NCBI GenBank assembly: GCA_946122785.1
Contig: CAMGYJ010000008.1
Location: forward strand, 16,641,475 to 16,705,474
Length of the DNA: 64,000 nucleotides
Origin: Linum tenue
Lineage: Eukaryota > Streptophyta > Magnoliopsida > Malpighiales > Linaceae
Direction: 5' to 3'
Position 1 is the first letter of the stretch. Each line of letters opens with the position of its first letter. Below, in pieces: positions 48,240 through 59,359 of this stretch. The notes under the pieces are model-generated. The model ran no database searches, was not told the DNA's origin, and saw only the letters and a program-made list of their open reading frames with translations. Made by a program: the position numbers and the translations under genes.

Positions 48240-48930
48240 AGCGCATAAACAGAGATCTGTAGTGGTTTGGTGTGTCTGGTTCGAAAGTTATGTTGGTTAC
48301 AATAATGATGCATACGTATGTACCATTCCTGTCACGCATATTTATGTAATAGCTGAGGAAAATTTTAGATAACATAATATGTCAAAATATTGATAATTAA
48401 AAATTTTTATCTCAAGAAATATAGGTTGCAATTGTTTAAACTTTTTTACAAATAGTTATAGTCCACTACGATAAACTGGTATAATTTTCAGTGGTCGAAA
48501 ATGCTAAAGCCAATACCATGATTGTTTGATCATTTATACTCGTACATGTACACACACATCCACAAAATGTCGTGATTACAATCAATGGTTCAGACCAAAA
48601 TGAGGGAAAAGATGGATGCCAATATAGACATAAAAAAATAACAACAGTCACGTCAAACTTAATTTTCATCAGATCGATGCATTTTTTTAGCAAATACAAA
48701 CAGCATTACATGGACAAAATACAATATAAAGTAGATACAACCCGTAACTACTGCAACCAAATCACAACGACCAACCAACCTACCAAACTGATAAAAGATA
48801 CCCATCGAAGGAACGAATATCCTCAAAGGACATTCGACACTCAACAGAAGCCAGATTCATACCCACCTTGTAATGAGTAGTGGTTCACGGATTTAACATC
48901 CTATAAACCTTGTAGACAACTCTAGCCGTG
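48240..48930. other. Non-coding spacer
   Basis: No convincing gene. It separates the plus-strand B3 gene from minus-strand RPA-like copy 4. Confidence 0.6.
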
Positions 48931-48934
48931 AACG

Positions 48935-49665
48935 CTAGTTGAAATACATAACCGCTGCAGCCCACATGTTATGAATTTGTAGATGCACAGCATCTCCATC
49001 AGTTAATAAATTGGAAATAGAAACGTCGACACAGAACTGCTTAGTCTCTATGTTTGCAACAGCTTGACGAAAGATTTCTTCTCCTTCGGGATCATGGGGT
49101 GCGAAAGATTCCGGTGTTCGTCTGAGTGCAGCAATTGCGGCTTCATTAGTCATATAGAAAGTGGAGGATGTATATCCATCATCCGCAACCACAATCAACT
49201 CATACCTATCATGGGGTCAATTTTTTCACTTTATCAGAACAGTATTCAATGCATCCAACAGCTGCTAAATGAATCATATATAGTTACCTAAACGAATCAA
49301 GCATTCTACTGTATGCATTCGCCCTCATTACAACACGATTGATTGTAACAAGACACCGGTAACGTACCTAAAAATAACAAAGGGTTAACAAATCACACCA
49401 ATATATGAATATAGCTTTCTTATAGGTATAATATTGACGATCACAAATGCATCATGTAATAAATTTTAAAACAAATACAATATAGAATACAAAGCATTAA
49501 TATGTGCATCTTACTTGAGGATCAAGAGTGACGTCCCCAATTAAATCAATCAAATCAGGTAAAATAATACGGTTTGGTAATCGACCCCGTGCACACCGAA
49601 TGTACAACAATAAAGGTGAATCATTTATCCACTTCAAGCATTGGTCCCATTGTACAATATAGTAC
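48935..49665 (-). pseudogene. RPA70-like copy 4, C-terminal exons only
   Basis: Minus-strand exons read LPNRIILPDLIDLIGD (about 49600-49516), then VRYRCLVTINRVVMRANAYS (about 49375-49290), then a final exon, 49205-48935 (YELIVVADDGYTSSTFYM, FCVDVSISNLLTDGD, ending VMYFN). They correspond to the last three exons of copies 1 and 3, which end in the C-terminal OB fold of RPA70-like proteins. No first or second OB fold is found upstream, so it is a 3' fragment or a strongly reduced gene. Confidence 0.6.
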
Positions 49666-50690
49666 ATTACCATATAACCTTACGTTACACATACAAACAA
49701 AATATGGTTAGGGATCCATACTACGAGGTGGATCAAGTTATTTCATAATGAAGCTGAAAAGCGTGGATGACACGATGACTGTCTAAAGGACACAATGGTT
49801 ATATAAAAGCAAAATGCTGAATGAGAATAAAATGGTGGGTGTATATCACCCTGGTTTGTTTCCTCTAAGTATACTGTGACTATGATATGACTACATAGCT
49901 AGCGAACGATATATATTTCGATATGCAAAAACGAGGATCAACAATCACAATAACAATGATTAACGAAAAGGAATAAGCGATAGAATATAGAACTGTCTGG
50001 TAATATAATGACATACCCGCTTTCACTATATTACCACTCACTCCTTATCAGCCATGTGAAAAGGACGAAAAGAATGTTAATAAGACAAAAACAGTCAACT
50101 ACTCAAATGAGTATCGCAACGCAGGTCACTGAACCTTGGGTTCTTCGTCATATTACATTTGTGAAGTTAGGAATGAGAAATTACTAATACAAACCAAAGG
50201 AATATTTCTTCAATCAACTCTAGATTAAAAACCGTAAAAAAAATGGTTGACTATGCATATGTAGTGATAAGAATCATAAGGCGAACAGTATTAAATGTGA
50301 GTGTTAGCTTCACTGGCATATGCATAACACAACATATTTGTCATATTTAGATAAAAAAACAGATATTACATTATATAATCCGGATATATTAACTTATATG
50401 CTAGTGAAACTGACAATTATTACAACTGACATGTGGTGTGGTCTATGGTCTACACTGTAGTCCCTCAATCTAAACTGTATGCCGTCTACATATGATGTAC
50501 TGCATACATTGATGATCAAAACGACCATCTACGTAGTAGTAGTAATAATAATAATAATAATAATAATAATATATTTAAAGAGTTTATGTCATAGTCCGAG
50601 AAAAGAGAAAAAGGACGTAGATAATACGATTACATAATGTACACAATTGTACATAATCTGGTAGGTCCAAATAAACTACAGCAGGTCAAA
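49666..50690. other. Spacer with an AAT microsatellite
   Basis: The array of about ten AAT units (with AGT units at its start) runs from about 50536 to 50572. There is otherwise AT-rich sequence without a gene. Confidence 0.7.
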
Positions 50691-50697
50691 TCTCTGA

Positions 50698-52447
50698 TTA
50701 GTTAAAACTATCAGGATCCCAAATTGTAACAATTCGAATACAAGGTGGACTTTCCGAACTCGCAGATACAATAAAAAGCTCTGCTGCAAATGTTATGTTG
50801 CATCTACTATAAAAACGATCACATGCCTCTTCATCACTAAGCTTTAAAAGTTCTTCAGGGGACATGCAGACCAGCCCCAGAGTCGCTTCATGACAAAAAA
50901 TCGCATCAACAACAACGCCTTCATTTTCGCATGTTGCATGCAATTCATACTGTATTCTGATTTATAAAATAAAGGTAACACTTTCAGTTCATGTATGTGA
51001 AATGGATAGAATGAATATCAAATAAGACAGGATAGAAACATACTTTGGATATTCTGAGCTTGACTTGTAAACTTGGGAACCATAGATGAAGCTTACCATC
51101 TTCAACTTACATCGATAAAGAACCTAAAAGATACATATATATTGAACGATTGATCAAAATTTTAAGTAAATTTAGTTAGGAAAGAAATCTATAATATTTT
51201 ATACATACCTCAAAATGTTGTGTCTGGAACATAATAATTTCTCTTAGTTCTTGAAGTGATCTTTTGGGTGGAAGTAAGCCACGAAGGTAACCAAAAGATT
51301 TACGTGATACTTTATTGATATAGGTTACTGGTTTTCGACCATCCATGAATCTAAAATAGAATAAAGGAATGTTAGTATTGATTGTTTATAGAAAACGGAA
51401 AAATTATCAGAATCGGTAAATATTCTTTTTTCTCTCCATATATTGAACCTGTTCATAAGTTTTTCATATTGGTGATTATAAGAACCAATGATAAGTCGAC
51501 TGCCCGATGAAGATTGAAACTTATATTCATCGTCATCTCCATTTATAGTTGATAACATACTAACTGCGGTAACAGTAGTAATAAGTGGAAGCCGAGGTTC
51601 CGAGTCTACAGCAAGAACGAGAAATTCGATAAGTTCTGGTCCGGAATAGTAAACTGTTGCCCGTTTTCCACTGCACAAAAGAACATAAAAAACGATGAAC
51701 ATTACATTTGAACGGTGGAAGTCCTTGCAAAATTCAGGAACGTAGGATACCTAAAATCTTCCATCACAAGTTCAAATTGAGTAAGTCCGTCGGCAGTCCA
51801 TTCTGGGATAGTAAGGTGGAGAACACATCCTGTTACATCTGGAATTTAATTAATAGTTAGGTTATGAATTACAAGCATCACATGAACAAAAAAATATATA
51901 GACATCATTACCCAAATAATGCAGAATAGTTTGTGACTGTAATGGGACATCTGAGAACCATGTTTTTAAGAAATTGTTGAGAGGAAACTTTGGATTATTG
52001 CTATTTTCAGAAATGCATGCTAGTATTTGTCCTTCTCTAAAAGCCAAGCGAATTTCTCCAGGGACAACTCGGTTTCGTTCTCGAGCAGGGATTACACGAA
52101 TCCCATCCATCATATATAAGCGGTTGACCTTAAGCTTAATACTCATTTCTTCAATATTATCTTCTTCAGCATAACCTTCAAGCAAACGTTCCTGCAAAAC
52201 ATAAATTAAATAGTCAAAACATAAAAGAATGAAATGTCTGTATACAATAAAGATATGGTACAAACCTCTTTATCAATCCACAACATATGTATTGTTTGTT
52301 TGAGGCATGTAGGATTTCCACTATGCTCAATCCATATTTTGAGAAGTCGAGCTATGATAACATCAGAATAGATGCCGATACGAAGCCCCCGAAACCCCAT
52401 GAATGTACAAATCATATCCATATCAAACATGACAGCAACAATATCTG
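50698..52447 (-). CDS. RPA70-like OB-fold protein, copy 3
   Basis: Minus-strand exons, approximate: 52447-52267 (GLRIGIYSDVIIARLLKIW, MLWIDKE); 52191-51913 (LLEGYAEEDN, RLYMMDGIRVIPARERNR); 51841-51752 (DVTGCVLHLTI); 51674-51450 (GSRLIIGSYNHQYEKLM); 51350-51205 (YLRGLLPPKRSLQELREI); 51128-51044; and 50960-50698 (YELHATCENEGVVVDAIF, ending DPDSFN). The order and introns match copy 1, so all three OB-fold regions seem present. The true 5' exon, probably near 52660 (MPFHVLVPQI), is uncertain. Divergence from copy 1 is high, so the duplication is old or the copies evolve fast. Confidence 0.66.
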
Positions 52448-52489
52448 GAAAACCACAGGAAATGGTTAGGGGGAATAACAATGACGCAC

Positions 52490-52860
52490 TTGGGTAACTC
52501 CACATGAAACTATAGAAAGGACAAATAGAAAAAAAATATGAATTGAAGAGCACATACCGTTTTGAGGAAGAAAAAAATTTGTGAGAATCCTCTTTAAATA
52601 TAAGACCGTTTTATAGGAATGAAAATGGATAGCTATTTGTGGTACAAGCACATGGAATGGCATTACACGTATCTAATAATACTTGTATTGTACATCAACA
52701 GCATACATCAATTATAGGGACCCGAGCATAGTATATGTCTTTTTCGCATTGAGTACAAGCAGATAAAACAAAAAAGAGCTCACCTAGACGACATCAAAAG
52801 CCTCATACAATGCATGCACATGAAAACAATAGTGCGCAACGACTATAGAGACCCAACCAT
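52490..52860 (-). repeat. Module 1 of a threefold repeat upstream of RPA-like copy 3
   Basis: This interval, about 53280-53700, and about 55230-55650 share GTGAGAATCCTC-, GTTTTATAGGAA- and GAGCTCACC-type words in the same order, followed by the 60-bp repeat unit. They are three diverged copies of the gene's 5' region. Confidence 0.7.
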
Positions 52861-52928
52861 GTTGCACGTCCCTTTCATATTGAATACAAGAAGATAAAAT
52901 AGAGAAGAACGACCAAGGCGCAGTGCAC

Positions 52929-53112
52929 TTGGATGTTGATCGCGATTCATGCAGGTTCTAAGTAGCTGGCTAAAAATTGATTTGAGTAAGTACCCAAAAT
53001 ATTTAGCATATTTATCCAGCTACTGTAATATTTAGTTTATGATTGAATCTTGATTTAGGTAATCGAAAGTGACAACAAATTTCATGTACATTCATCATAG
53101 CACAAGAAGCAT
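52929..53112 (+). repeat. 184-bp direct repeat, first copy (partner 54600-54785)
   Basis: Both copies begin TTGGATGTTGATCGCGATTC and run through TAAGTAGCTGGCTAAAAATT to ACACAAGAAG with few differences. The partner lies 1.67 kb further on, between repeat modules. Confidence 0.88.
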
Positions 53113-53139
53113 CAGTGCACACTGACTATAAGAACCCAA

Positions 53140-53300
53140 TCATAGTGTACGTCCCTTTCATATTGAATACAAGAAGATAAAATAGGGAAGAAGACCCAAG
53201 CATAGTGTATGTCCCTTTCATATTGAATACAAGAAGATAAAATAGGGTAGAAGACCCAAGCATAGTGTACGTCCCTTTCATATTGAATAAAAGAGAACAT
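53140..53300 (-). repeat. 60-bp minisatellite, minus-strand orientation
   Basis: Exact 60-bp spacing (unit starts at about 53146, 53206 and 53266) of GTCCCTTTCATATTGAATAC followed by AAGAAGATAAAATAGGG and AGAAGACCCAAGCATAGTGT. On the minus strand this keeps the CIQYERDVHYAWV period in frame (53112-53399). It is the inverted counterpart of the 40880-41530 repeats. Confidence 0.88.
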
Positions 53301-53700
53301 ACCGTCTCGAGGAAGAAAGAAAATTGTGAGAATCCTCTTTAAAGGTGGGAGCGTTTTATAGGAACGAAAATGAACATCTATTTGGTTGTATAAGCACATG
53401 CAATGGCATTACACGTATCTAATAATACTTGTATTGTACATCAATAACATACACCAACCATAAGGACCCGAGCATAATATATGTCTTTTTCTGATTGAGT
53501 ACAAGCAGACAAAACAAAAAGAGCTCACCCATACGACATCAAAAGCCTCCTACAATGCATGTACGGGAAAACAATAGTGCACACTGACTATAGGAACCCA
53601 ATAATAGTGTACGTCCATTTCATATTGAATACAAGAAGATAAAATAGAGAAGAAGACCCAAGCATAGTGTACGTCCCTTTCATATACAAGCAGACAAAAT

Positions 53701-55229
53701 AGAGAAGAACTCGCCTAGTACCCCAAGGCTCAAGTTCGAGAATTCAAGCAGAAAGAAGATGTGATGCATGGTTTCACATTTCGATTGGTCTGACCGATTA
53801 AGACTTTTTGACCATTTTGGTCTGTAACCATTGATTCAATGGGTGGTTGTTGCCCTGCGCGTCTATAGATTGAATACTGTCCATCCACTTGCTGTCGTAG
53901 ATGTATAGGTGAAAATACCTACATTCTGATGACATTTGTTTCTTATAGTAACAAAAAAGTTATAACCATAGTTTAGAGTTTATGTTACGTCGATTTCTTC
54001 TGCACAGTCGCTTCTGCTTTCTTTTACTAACTATTATTTGACGACGATACCTACTATACATCTTCATGCCTTGAATTTATAATAACCAAATCGGTGCAAT
54101 CATCCCCTTATTCTTGTTGGATTTAACTGATCTTCTTGTACAGTTCACGATTTTCTTTCGAACAAAATAATTGTGTCCAGTAATCTTGTACATGGGCCAA
54201 ATAAAAGAAATTATTGATATTAATTCATTTTATTATATCTCCTTTTAGTGACAAAAGTAATCTGTTATAATTGCTAAGAGTTTTACTCTCAAGTCAGGGA
54301 TCAAAATTTATATCAATCTTAATACCAGAACGACAAAGACCAAAACGGTTGTTCTTATCCGAATCAATTTCTTAGTTGATTTTCGCTTCGGTCGCTACCT
54401 CCAAATATCATAGGGTCACAATCCATCGTCGACGCTATGTACCTGGGTGTTCCTTTAGATTCAAGCTTCCCTGGAAGGAGATCGGTGGCGGTTGGAAATT
54501 GGAAATTGTCCGTACGATTCTTTGCTCTAAGTTCGATTTGTTGTTCTCTTTTGCATGCAAATTTTAGCCAAAGCGTTTCTTAGTTTTTTTGAACCATGAA
54601 TTGGATGTTGATCGCGATTCATGCAGGTTCTAAGTAGCTGGCTAAAAATTTGATTTGAGTAAGTACCCAGAATATTTAGCATATTTATACAGCTATTGTA
54701 ATATTTAGTTTATGGCTGAATCTTGATTTAGGTAATCAAAAGTGACAACAACTTTCATGTACATTCACCATAACACAAGAAGTATGAGCATATTTTTGAA
54801 TGATACAATGGACTTTATTTGGCAATGAATAAACAGACAACAAAATTGCGCGAGTTCGGCGAAGAAAGCGAACTCTTCCCCAATCTCTAGAAGAGTGGTC
54901 AACGAGGAAATGGTGATGAAGCACTCCGACCAGCTAAATTCCATCGTCAGGTACCGGTCACGTCGAGACGTGTCTCAGCCTTTCTACATACAGCTACACG
55001 CTACCACCGTCACCATGTGCCCTTCATGCTAGTGCGTCACCACGGCCAACACCTCCACCGCTTTCGTCGCTCGCGCATCCACCTCCCCCAGCCCAATCAC
55101 CATCGTGGTGGCTGTTTCCACAGACGACACCAACAATTCGTAAACAACATTGTCTTTCGGTAAACCTGGCGGTGACGGTGAAAGAAAAGGCAGCAACAGT
55201 ATTGTGTGCATCAGCTCCACAGCAACAGC
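53701..55229. other. Helitron 5' region without clear genes
   Basis: It holds the second copy of the 184-bp repeat (54600-54785). The remainder shows no family I can recognise; short ORFs here (54376-54567, 55029-55220) are unsupported. Confidence 0.55.
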
Positions 55230-55499
55230 AACAATCTCAACCTACCCAAACTCAAAAAGAAAGGCTACAGCTCCTGATAAACCACATGAAATGGTTGGGG
55301 ATAATAACAATGAATTCCATGAAATGAACATCCCATGTACAATTATGCAACCGTAGAAGAAACAAATAGAAAAAGAAAAGAACGAAAGAGCACCCAACGG
55401 CTCGAGAAAGGATGAAAATTGTGGGAAATCCCCTTGAAAGATATGAACGGTTTTATAGGAATGGAAATGGACAGCTATGTGATGATACCCATTCACATT

Positions 55500-55640
55500 G
55501 TAAGAAGATAAAATAGTGAAGAATACCCAAGCATAGTGTACGTCCCTTTCATATTGAATACAAGAAGATAAAACAGTGAAGAAGACCCAAGCATAGTGTA
55601 CATCCCTTTCATATTGAATACAAGCAGACAAAATAGAGAA
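55500..55640 (-). repeat. 60-bp minisatellite near the Helitron 5' end
   Basis: About two and a half 60-bp units of the same family as 53140-53300, again open on the minus strand. It lies 80 bp from the insertion boundary at 55720. Confidence 0.87.
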
Positions 55641-56070
55641 GAACTCACCTAGTCGCGTCCGCAGGGGAGAATCTCCTCCTTAGCTACAGTTCGCTTCCGT
55701 TCAAAATTATATGTTTCTAATAACAATTTACATTGCTATCTCCACTCGTCGTGAAGCCCAAGCGAGCGAATCATAACTAGTATTATATTATAATCTATAT
55801 GTTTAAATAATAGGAAAACTTGTTATTATGAATATTGAAGACATATAAAACTTTTATTAATTCCTTTGACTTGGTCATGAAGAGACCGGCCACGTAGAAA
55901 AGAGCTTCTCTTTTCTCCAAAATAATTATAATAAAAACTAATGCTTCATAATTAAACTAATAATAATAATAAAAGAATTCCTTCTCCTGATCGTAAAAGA
56001 ATTCCTTTTCCTGTGCGTAAAAAAAAAATTCCCTTTGTTCATCCTAAATTTAAGTCGGCTCTCTCTTCCC

Positions 56071-56078
56071 TATAAATA
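56071..56078 (+). promoter_or_regulatory. TATA box of SKP1 copy B
   Basis: TATAAATA lies 126 bp before the ATG and aligns with 23009-23016. The leader here is slightly longer than in copy A. Confidence 0.65.
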
Positions 56079-56196
56079 AGCAGCTCCTCCAGCCTCCAGG
56101 CGTACAGATTCTCAGATCTTCATCCATCCACCAATCAGTAGCTCTCGCTTTCTAGAGAAGATATACCTCGGAGAAGTCAATCCAATTGCGGTAACA

Positions 56197-56676
56197 ATGT
56201 CGACAGCGGAGGCGGCGGCGGAGAAGAAGAAGTTGATCACTCTGAAGAGCGGCGACGGCGAGTCCTTCGAGGTGGAGGAAGCGGTGGCGATGCAGTCGCA
56301 GACGATCAAGCACATGATCGAGGACGGATGCGCGGGCGACGGCATCCCGATCCCCAACGTCACCGGCGGGATTCTGGCGAAAGTGATCGAGTTCTGCAAC
56401 AAGCACCAGCAGCAGCCTCCTGGATCCGACGCCGCCGAATTGAAGAAATGGGACGCAGAATTCGCCAAGGTGGGCCAGGACACCCTGTACGATCTGCTTC
56501 TGGCGGCGAATTACTTGAACGTCAAGCATCTGCTGGATTTGATATGTCAAACTGTGGCCGACCTGATCAAGGGGAAGACGCCGGAGGAGATACGGAGGTA
56601 CTTCAATATCGAGAACGATTTCACCAAGGAGGAGGAAGAAGCGATTCGGAGGGAGAACCAGTGGGCGTTTGAGTGA
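56197..56676 (+). CDS. SKP1-like SCF ubiquitin-ligase adaptor, copy B
   Basis: The 159-residue protein matches copy A except for one Ala fewer and an Ala-to-Glu change in the N-terminal Ala run, and Asp112 changed to His111 (NVKHLLDLI). At the DNA level I count four substitutions and one 3-bp indel across the gene. Domain content is the same: BTB/POZ-like fold, then the F-box-binding helices and the terminal WAFE. The Asp-to-His change lies in the helix after ANYLN, next to the CUL1/F-box-binding part of the fold, and might alter partner choice. The frame is intact. Its 3' flank is interrupted by a hAT element 55 bp after the stop codon. Confidence 0.96.
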   Translation: MSTAEAAAEKKKLITLKSGDGESFEVEEAVAMQSQTIKHMIEDGCAGDGIPIPNVTGGILAKVIEFCNKHQQQPPGSDAAELKKWDAEFAKVGQDTLYDLLLAANYLNVKHLLDLICQTVADLIKGKTPEEIRRYFNIENDFTKEEEEAIRRENQWAFE

Positions 56677-56730
56677 TGTTCAGTCCGATGAAATATATAT
56701 ATATTTGCACGGTAGTAGTGATATGGTAGT

Positions 56731-57589
56731 CAGGCCCGGCCCAGACCCTGTGCTAGTCAGACCCACAGCACAGGGCCTCATCTTTTGGGGGCCTCATAAT
56801 CTATAAGCCCAGCAGTGTCAAAGCCAAATTCGGCCTCATAATCCATGAACTGCATCCCATTGGGCTTTGCTCCAACTGGGCCTCAAAGTCCATAAGTGGC
56901 GCTGCTGCCAGACCAGAGAAAAAACAAACGCCTAAAAATGACAGCCTCTGTAATCGAACTATGGACCTAATTGTCCATGGAAAGGGGATTTAACCACTGG
57001 GCTGGGAGTTATTTGATGATTTAAATTAATAGTTAGAGTATTTAATGTCTCTCTTCAGCTCTTTCCCAAATTTCTTAACTTTCCAAAATCATCCAATGCC
57101 TAAATATTAATTATTCACACCCAATTATAATTAACTTCTAATCAATGTCTATCCCTAATATCCCGGCTCCCAATGAACTTTTCTTTAAGTTCTAACCTTT
57201 TTTTCTTTTTCTTTAGCAGGGAACTTAATATTGATTGGAAATTTGGAATCATTAATCTTTGGTTATAATTTTTAATTATGTCAACCCAAAAATTTGAAAA
57301 ATGTAGTTCTCTAAGCATAAAAGAAAACAGAGAATTGAGGAACCTGAATACTAGTAGTCGATCTTGATGGTGATTCGAAATTAGAATTTAGAAGTGAAGC
57401 TAAATTTTTGGCACAAAATGAACTTGGTGATTTTGAGTTTATTGTGTCATTAGTTATTTTGTAATCATTTTCTAAACTTAAGTAATTATTATTTAATAAG
57501 TATTATTTTTAATAGATTTATGAGGTAAATTTTTGGGGCCACATTTTAAATTGTCGAACAGGGCCTCCGAATATTATGGGACGGCCCTG
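56731..57589. mobile_element. Non-autonomous hAT element in the 3' flank of SKP1 copy B
   Basis: The 859-bp element begins CAGGCCCGGCCC and ends GGGACGGCCCTG, an imperfect 12-bp inverted repeat of hAT type. It is flanked by a perfect 8-bp duplication, ATGGTAGT (56723-56730 and 57590-57597). It encodes no transposase. Copy A lacks it. Confidence 0.93.
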
Positions 57590-57597
57590 ATGGTAGT

Positions 57598-58533
57598 GGT
57601 AGTACACTAGTGAATTAGCCTTGTGTTTGAATTTTGATGTTACTTACTGAGGGTTTATGTATGGATTCAGCGGAAGAGACAAAGCCATTTATTGTCTTTC
57701 CTTTTTTTATAGTGACAAAGCCATTTATTCTTCGATCATACAAAGCCATTTATTCTTGTTTCAATGTGAATGATTTTTTTTTCTTTTAAATAATGGTGAG
57801 ACATGTATTAAAGAAAATGAGAAGAAAGTTCAAGGGTACAAAGAAACATAACTTTTTAGCGACGGGCTCACTCGTCGCTAAAAGGACACAAATCTGTTGC
57901 TAAGAGCCAAGAGGTTCTACGAGTAATTTATCCAGCCGTCGCATATACCTCATTGTAAAACGCTTATGCGACGAATATAACTCATCCTTTGCTAATGGTG
58001 ACCTTCATCGACGAACTTTTTGTCGCACTCTTTTTCTCTGCCACAGACGATCAGTGTTCATCCTTGATAGTTTGCGACAAGAATACATCATTGCCTGAAG
58101 TGTTAATCTTTGTGGGTTCTTTACTTCTTTTGCTACTTCATCTTGTCCTCCTTGTTTATAAAGTATTAATTAATAAATAGATGGTATAAACGAAAATATA
58201 AACTAGCCCTTTTGATAAAAGCACTGATAAAGTATATATAATTTTGTACAAATTGTTCGCTCTATCAATAGAAACTCTACATGGACCTACTAATTAAAGT
58301 CATTTACCATTATACTAGGAATGTTTAGATAAGAACCTACATCTATACATAGCACTATGGACTAACAATATGTAAAATCATGCTCATGCTCATGCTCAAA
58401 ATGGTCTTGAAATACCACCAAGTGTAAAATCATCAGGATGATAATTAGAAACTTACTCTACCATATTTTCACCGCTACCGAAGGAGATCCATTTGATCTG
58501 CAAAGACAAAAATACAATTCACATTAAAGTAGA
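57598..58533. other. Copy B 3' backbone, non-coding
   Basis: The part 57598-58172 aligns with 23600-23995 and 25234-25302 of copy A and includes the empty sites of both MULE elements. It carries GCGACG/TCGCTAA words, as in copy A. The part 58173-58533 has no match to copy A that I can see. Confidence 0.7.
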
Positions 58534-58541
58534 AAAATACG

Positions 58542-59359
58542 TAGGGGTGTTCAAACGGTGTGGTTACCATGGTAACCGATTTAACCAGTACTATTTGGAT
58601 AATTTGGTTTGGTTAATTTGGATAATTGGTTTGGTTTGGTTAAAGTTTTTAGCTTGTTTGGTTTAGGTGGTTTGGTTTGGTTTCAAACACTCCTAACCAG
58701 CCAAACCAAATTAACCAGATAAATAATTAGTTATATATCTAATATATACACATACTTAATACTTTGAATAACTACTCAAGAGTTAAATGTTCATCTTTTT
58801 AGACTCATAAAATATAAAGCTTGATATTGTTCCTATAATGTATATTTCTATATGTAGAGTGTAGACCACAACATATGACCTCCTAATTTAGAGAAATCTC
58901 ATACATTATGTTGGATGAAAACTTGAAAGCAATGTCCTTTTTAGCCTATGAAATTGCTAAAAGACTAAGTCAATTCAAACAAACACAACAATTCATTAAT
59001 CCATACCATTGTGATAAATTTTTGTCAGGTGAATACTTTTATACTAACCGTAAGATAATTGTCTTAGTTGCATGTATTTATGTTAAGGGTCAACTATAAC
59101 TATGTGTTGATTGTTATGTTTTATTCATTATATAAATTGTGAATTGATAAATTAACCGAAAATTTCTCACTTGATGATAATATGATTTTATATTGGTTAA
59201 TCTGGTTAACCAATTAACCAAACCAAATAAACTTTAGTTTGGTTAATTTGGTTATTGTATTAATTTGGACGATTTGGTTATGATATTGCATTCCATGATT
59301 AATGAAATTTAGCCTTATTTGGTTTGATAATAACCATGATAACCATTTCAACACCCCTA
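58542..59359. mobile_element. Non-autonomous hAT element (TAGGGGTGTT ends)
   Basis: The 818-bp element starts TAGGGGTGTTCAAACGG and ends TTTCAACACCCCTA. The flanks are AAAATACG (58534-58541) and AAAATACC (59360-59367), an 8-bp duplication with one change. Copy A shows the single site near 32067-32075. The interior is rich in GGTTTGGTTTGGTTAA-type repeats and has no transposase. Confidence 0.86.

Larger units (their letters stand above)
36717..55720 (-). mobile_element. 19-kb Helitron-like insertion carrying RPA-like and chimeric genes
   Basis: Copy A keeps the empty site between 22654 and 22655 (TTATA|TAACA), so the insertion is A|T with no duplication, as Helitrons insert. Read on the minus strand, the 3' end is a GC-rich near-palindrome (GCAGCGAAGCGCGGGC) 11-12 bp before a terminal CTAG followed by T, the Helitron pattern. 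The 5' end reads TTAGAAAC instead of the usual TC start. Plant Helitrons often carry RPA-like genes, and four such genes or pieces are here. I see no Rep/helicase motifs, so it would be non-autonomous. Confidence 0.75.

Noticed and set aside
36717..55720. Reading the 19-kb block as a deletion from copy A
   Set aside because: The block has Helitron-like ends at an A|T site and carries Helitron-type genes, so insertion into copy B is simpler. The alternative is stated as a refutation test.
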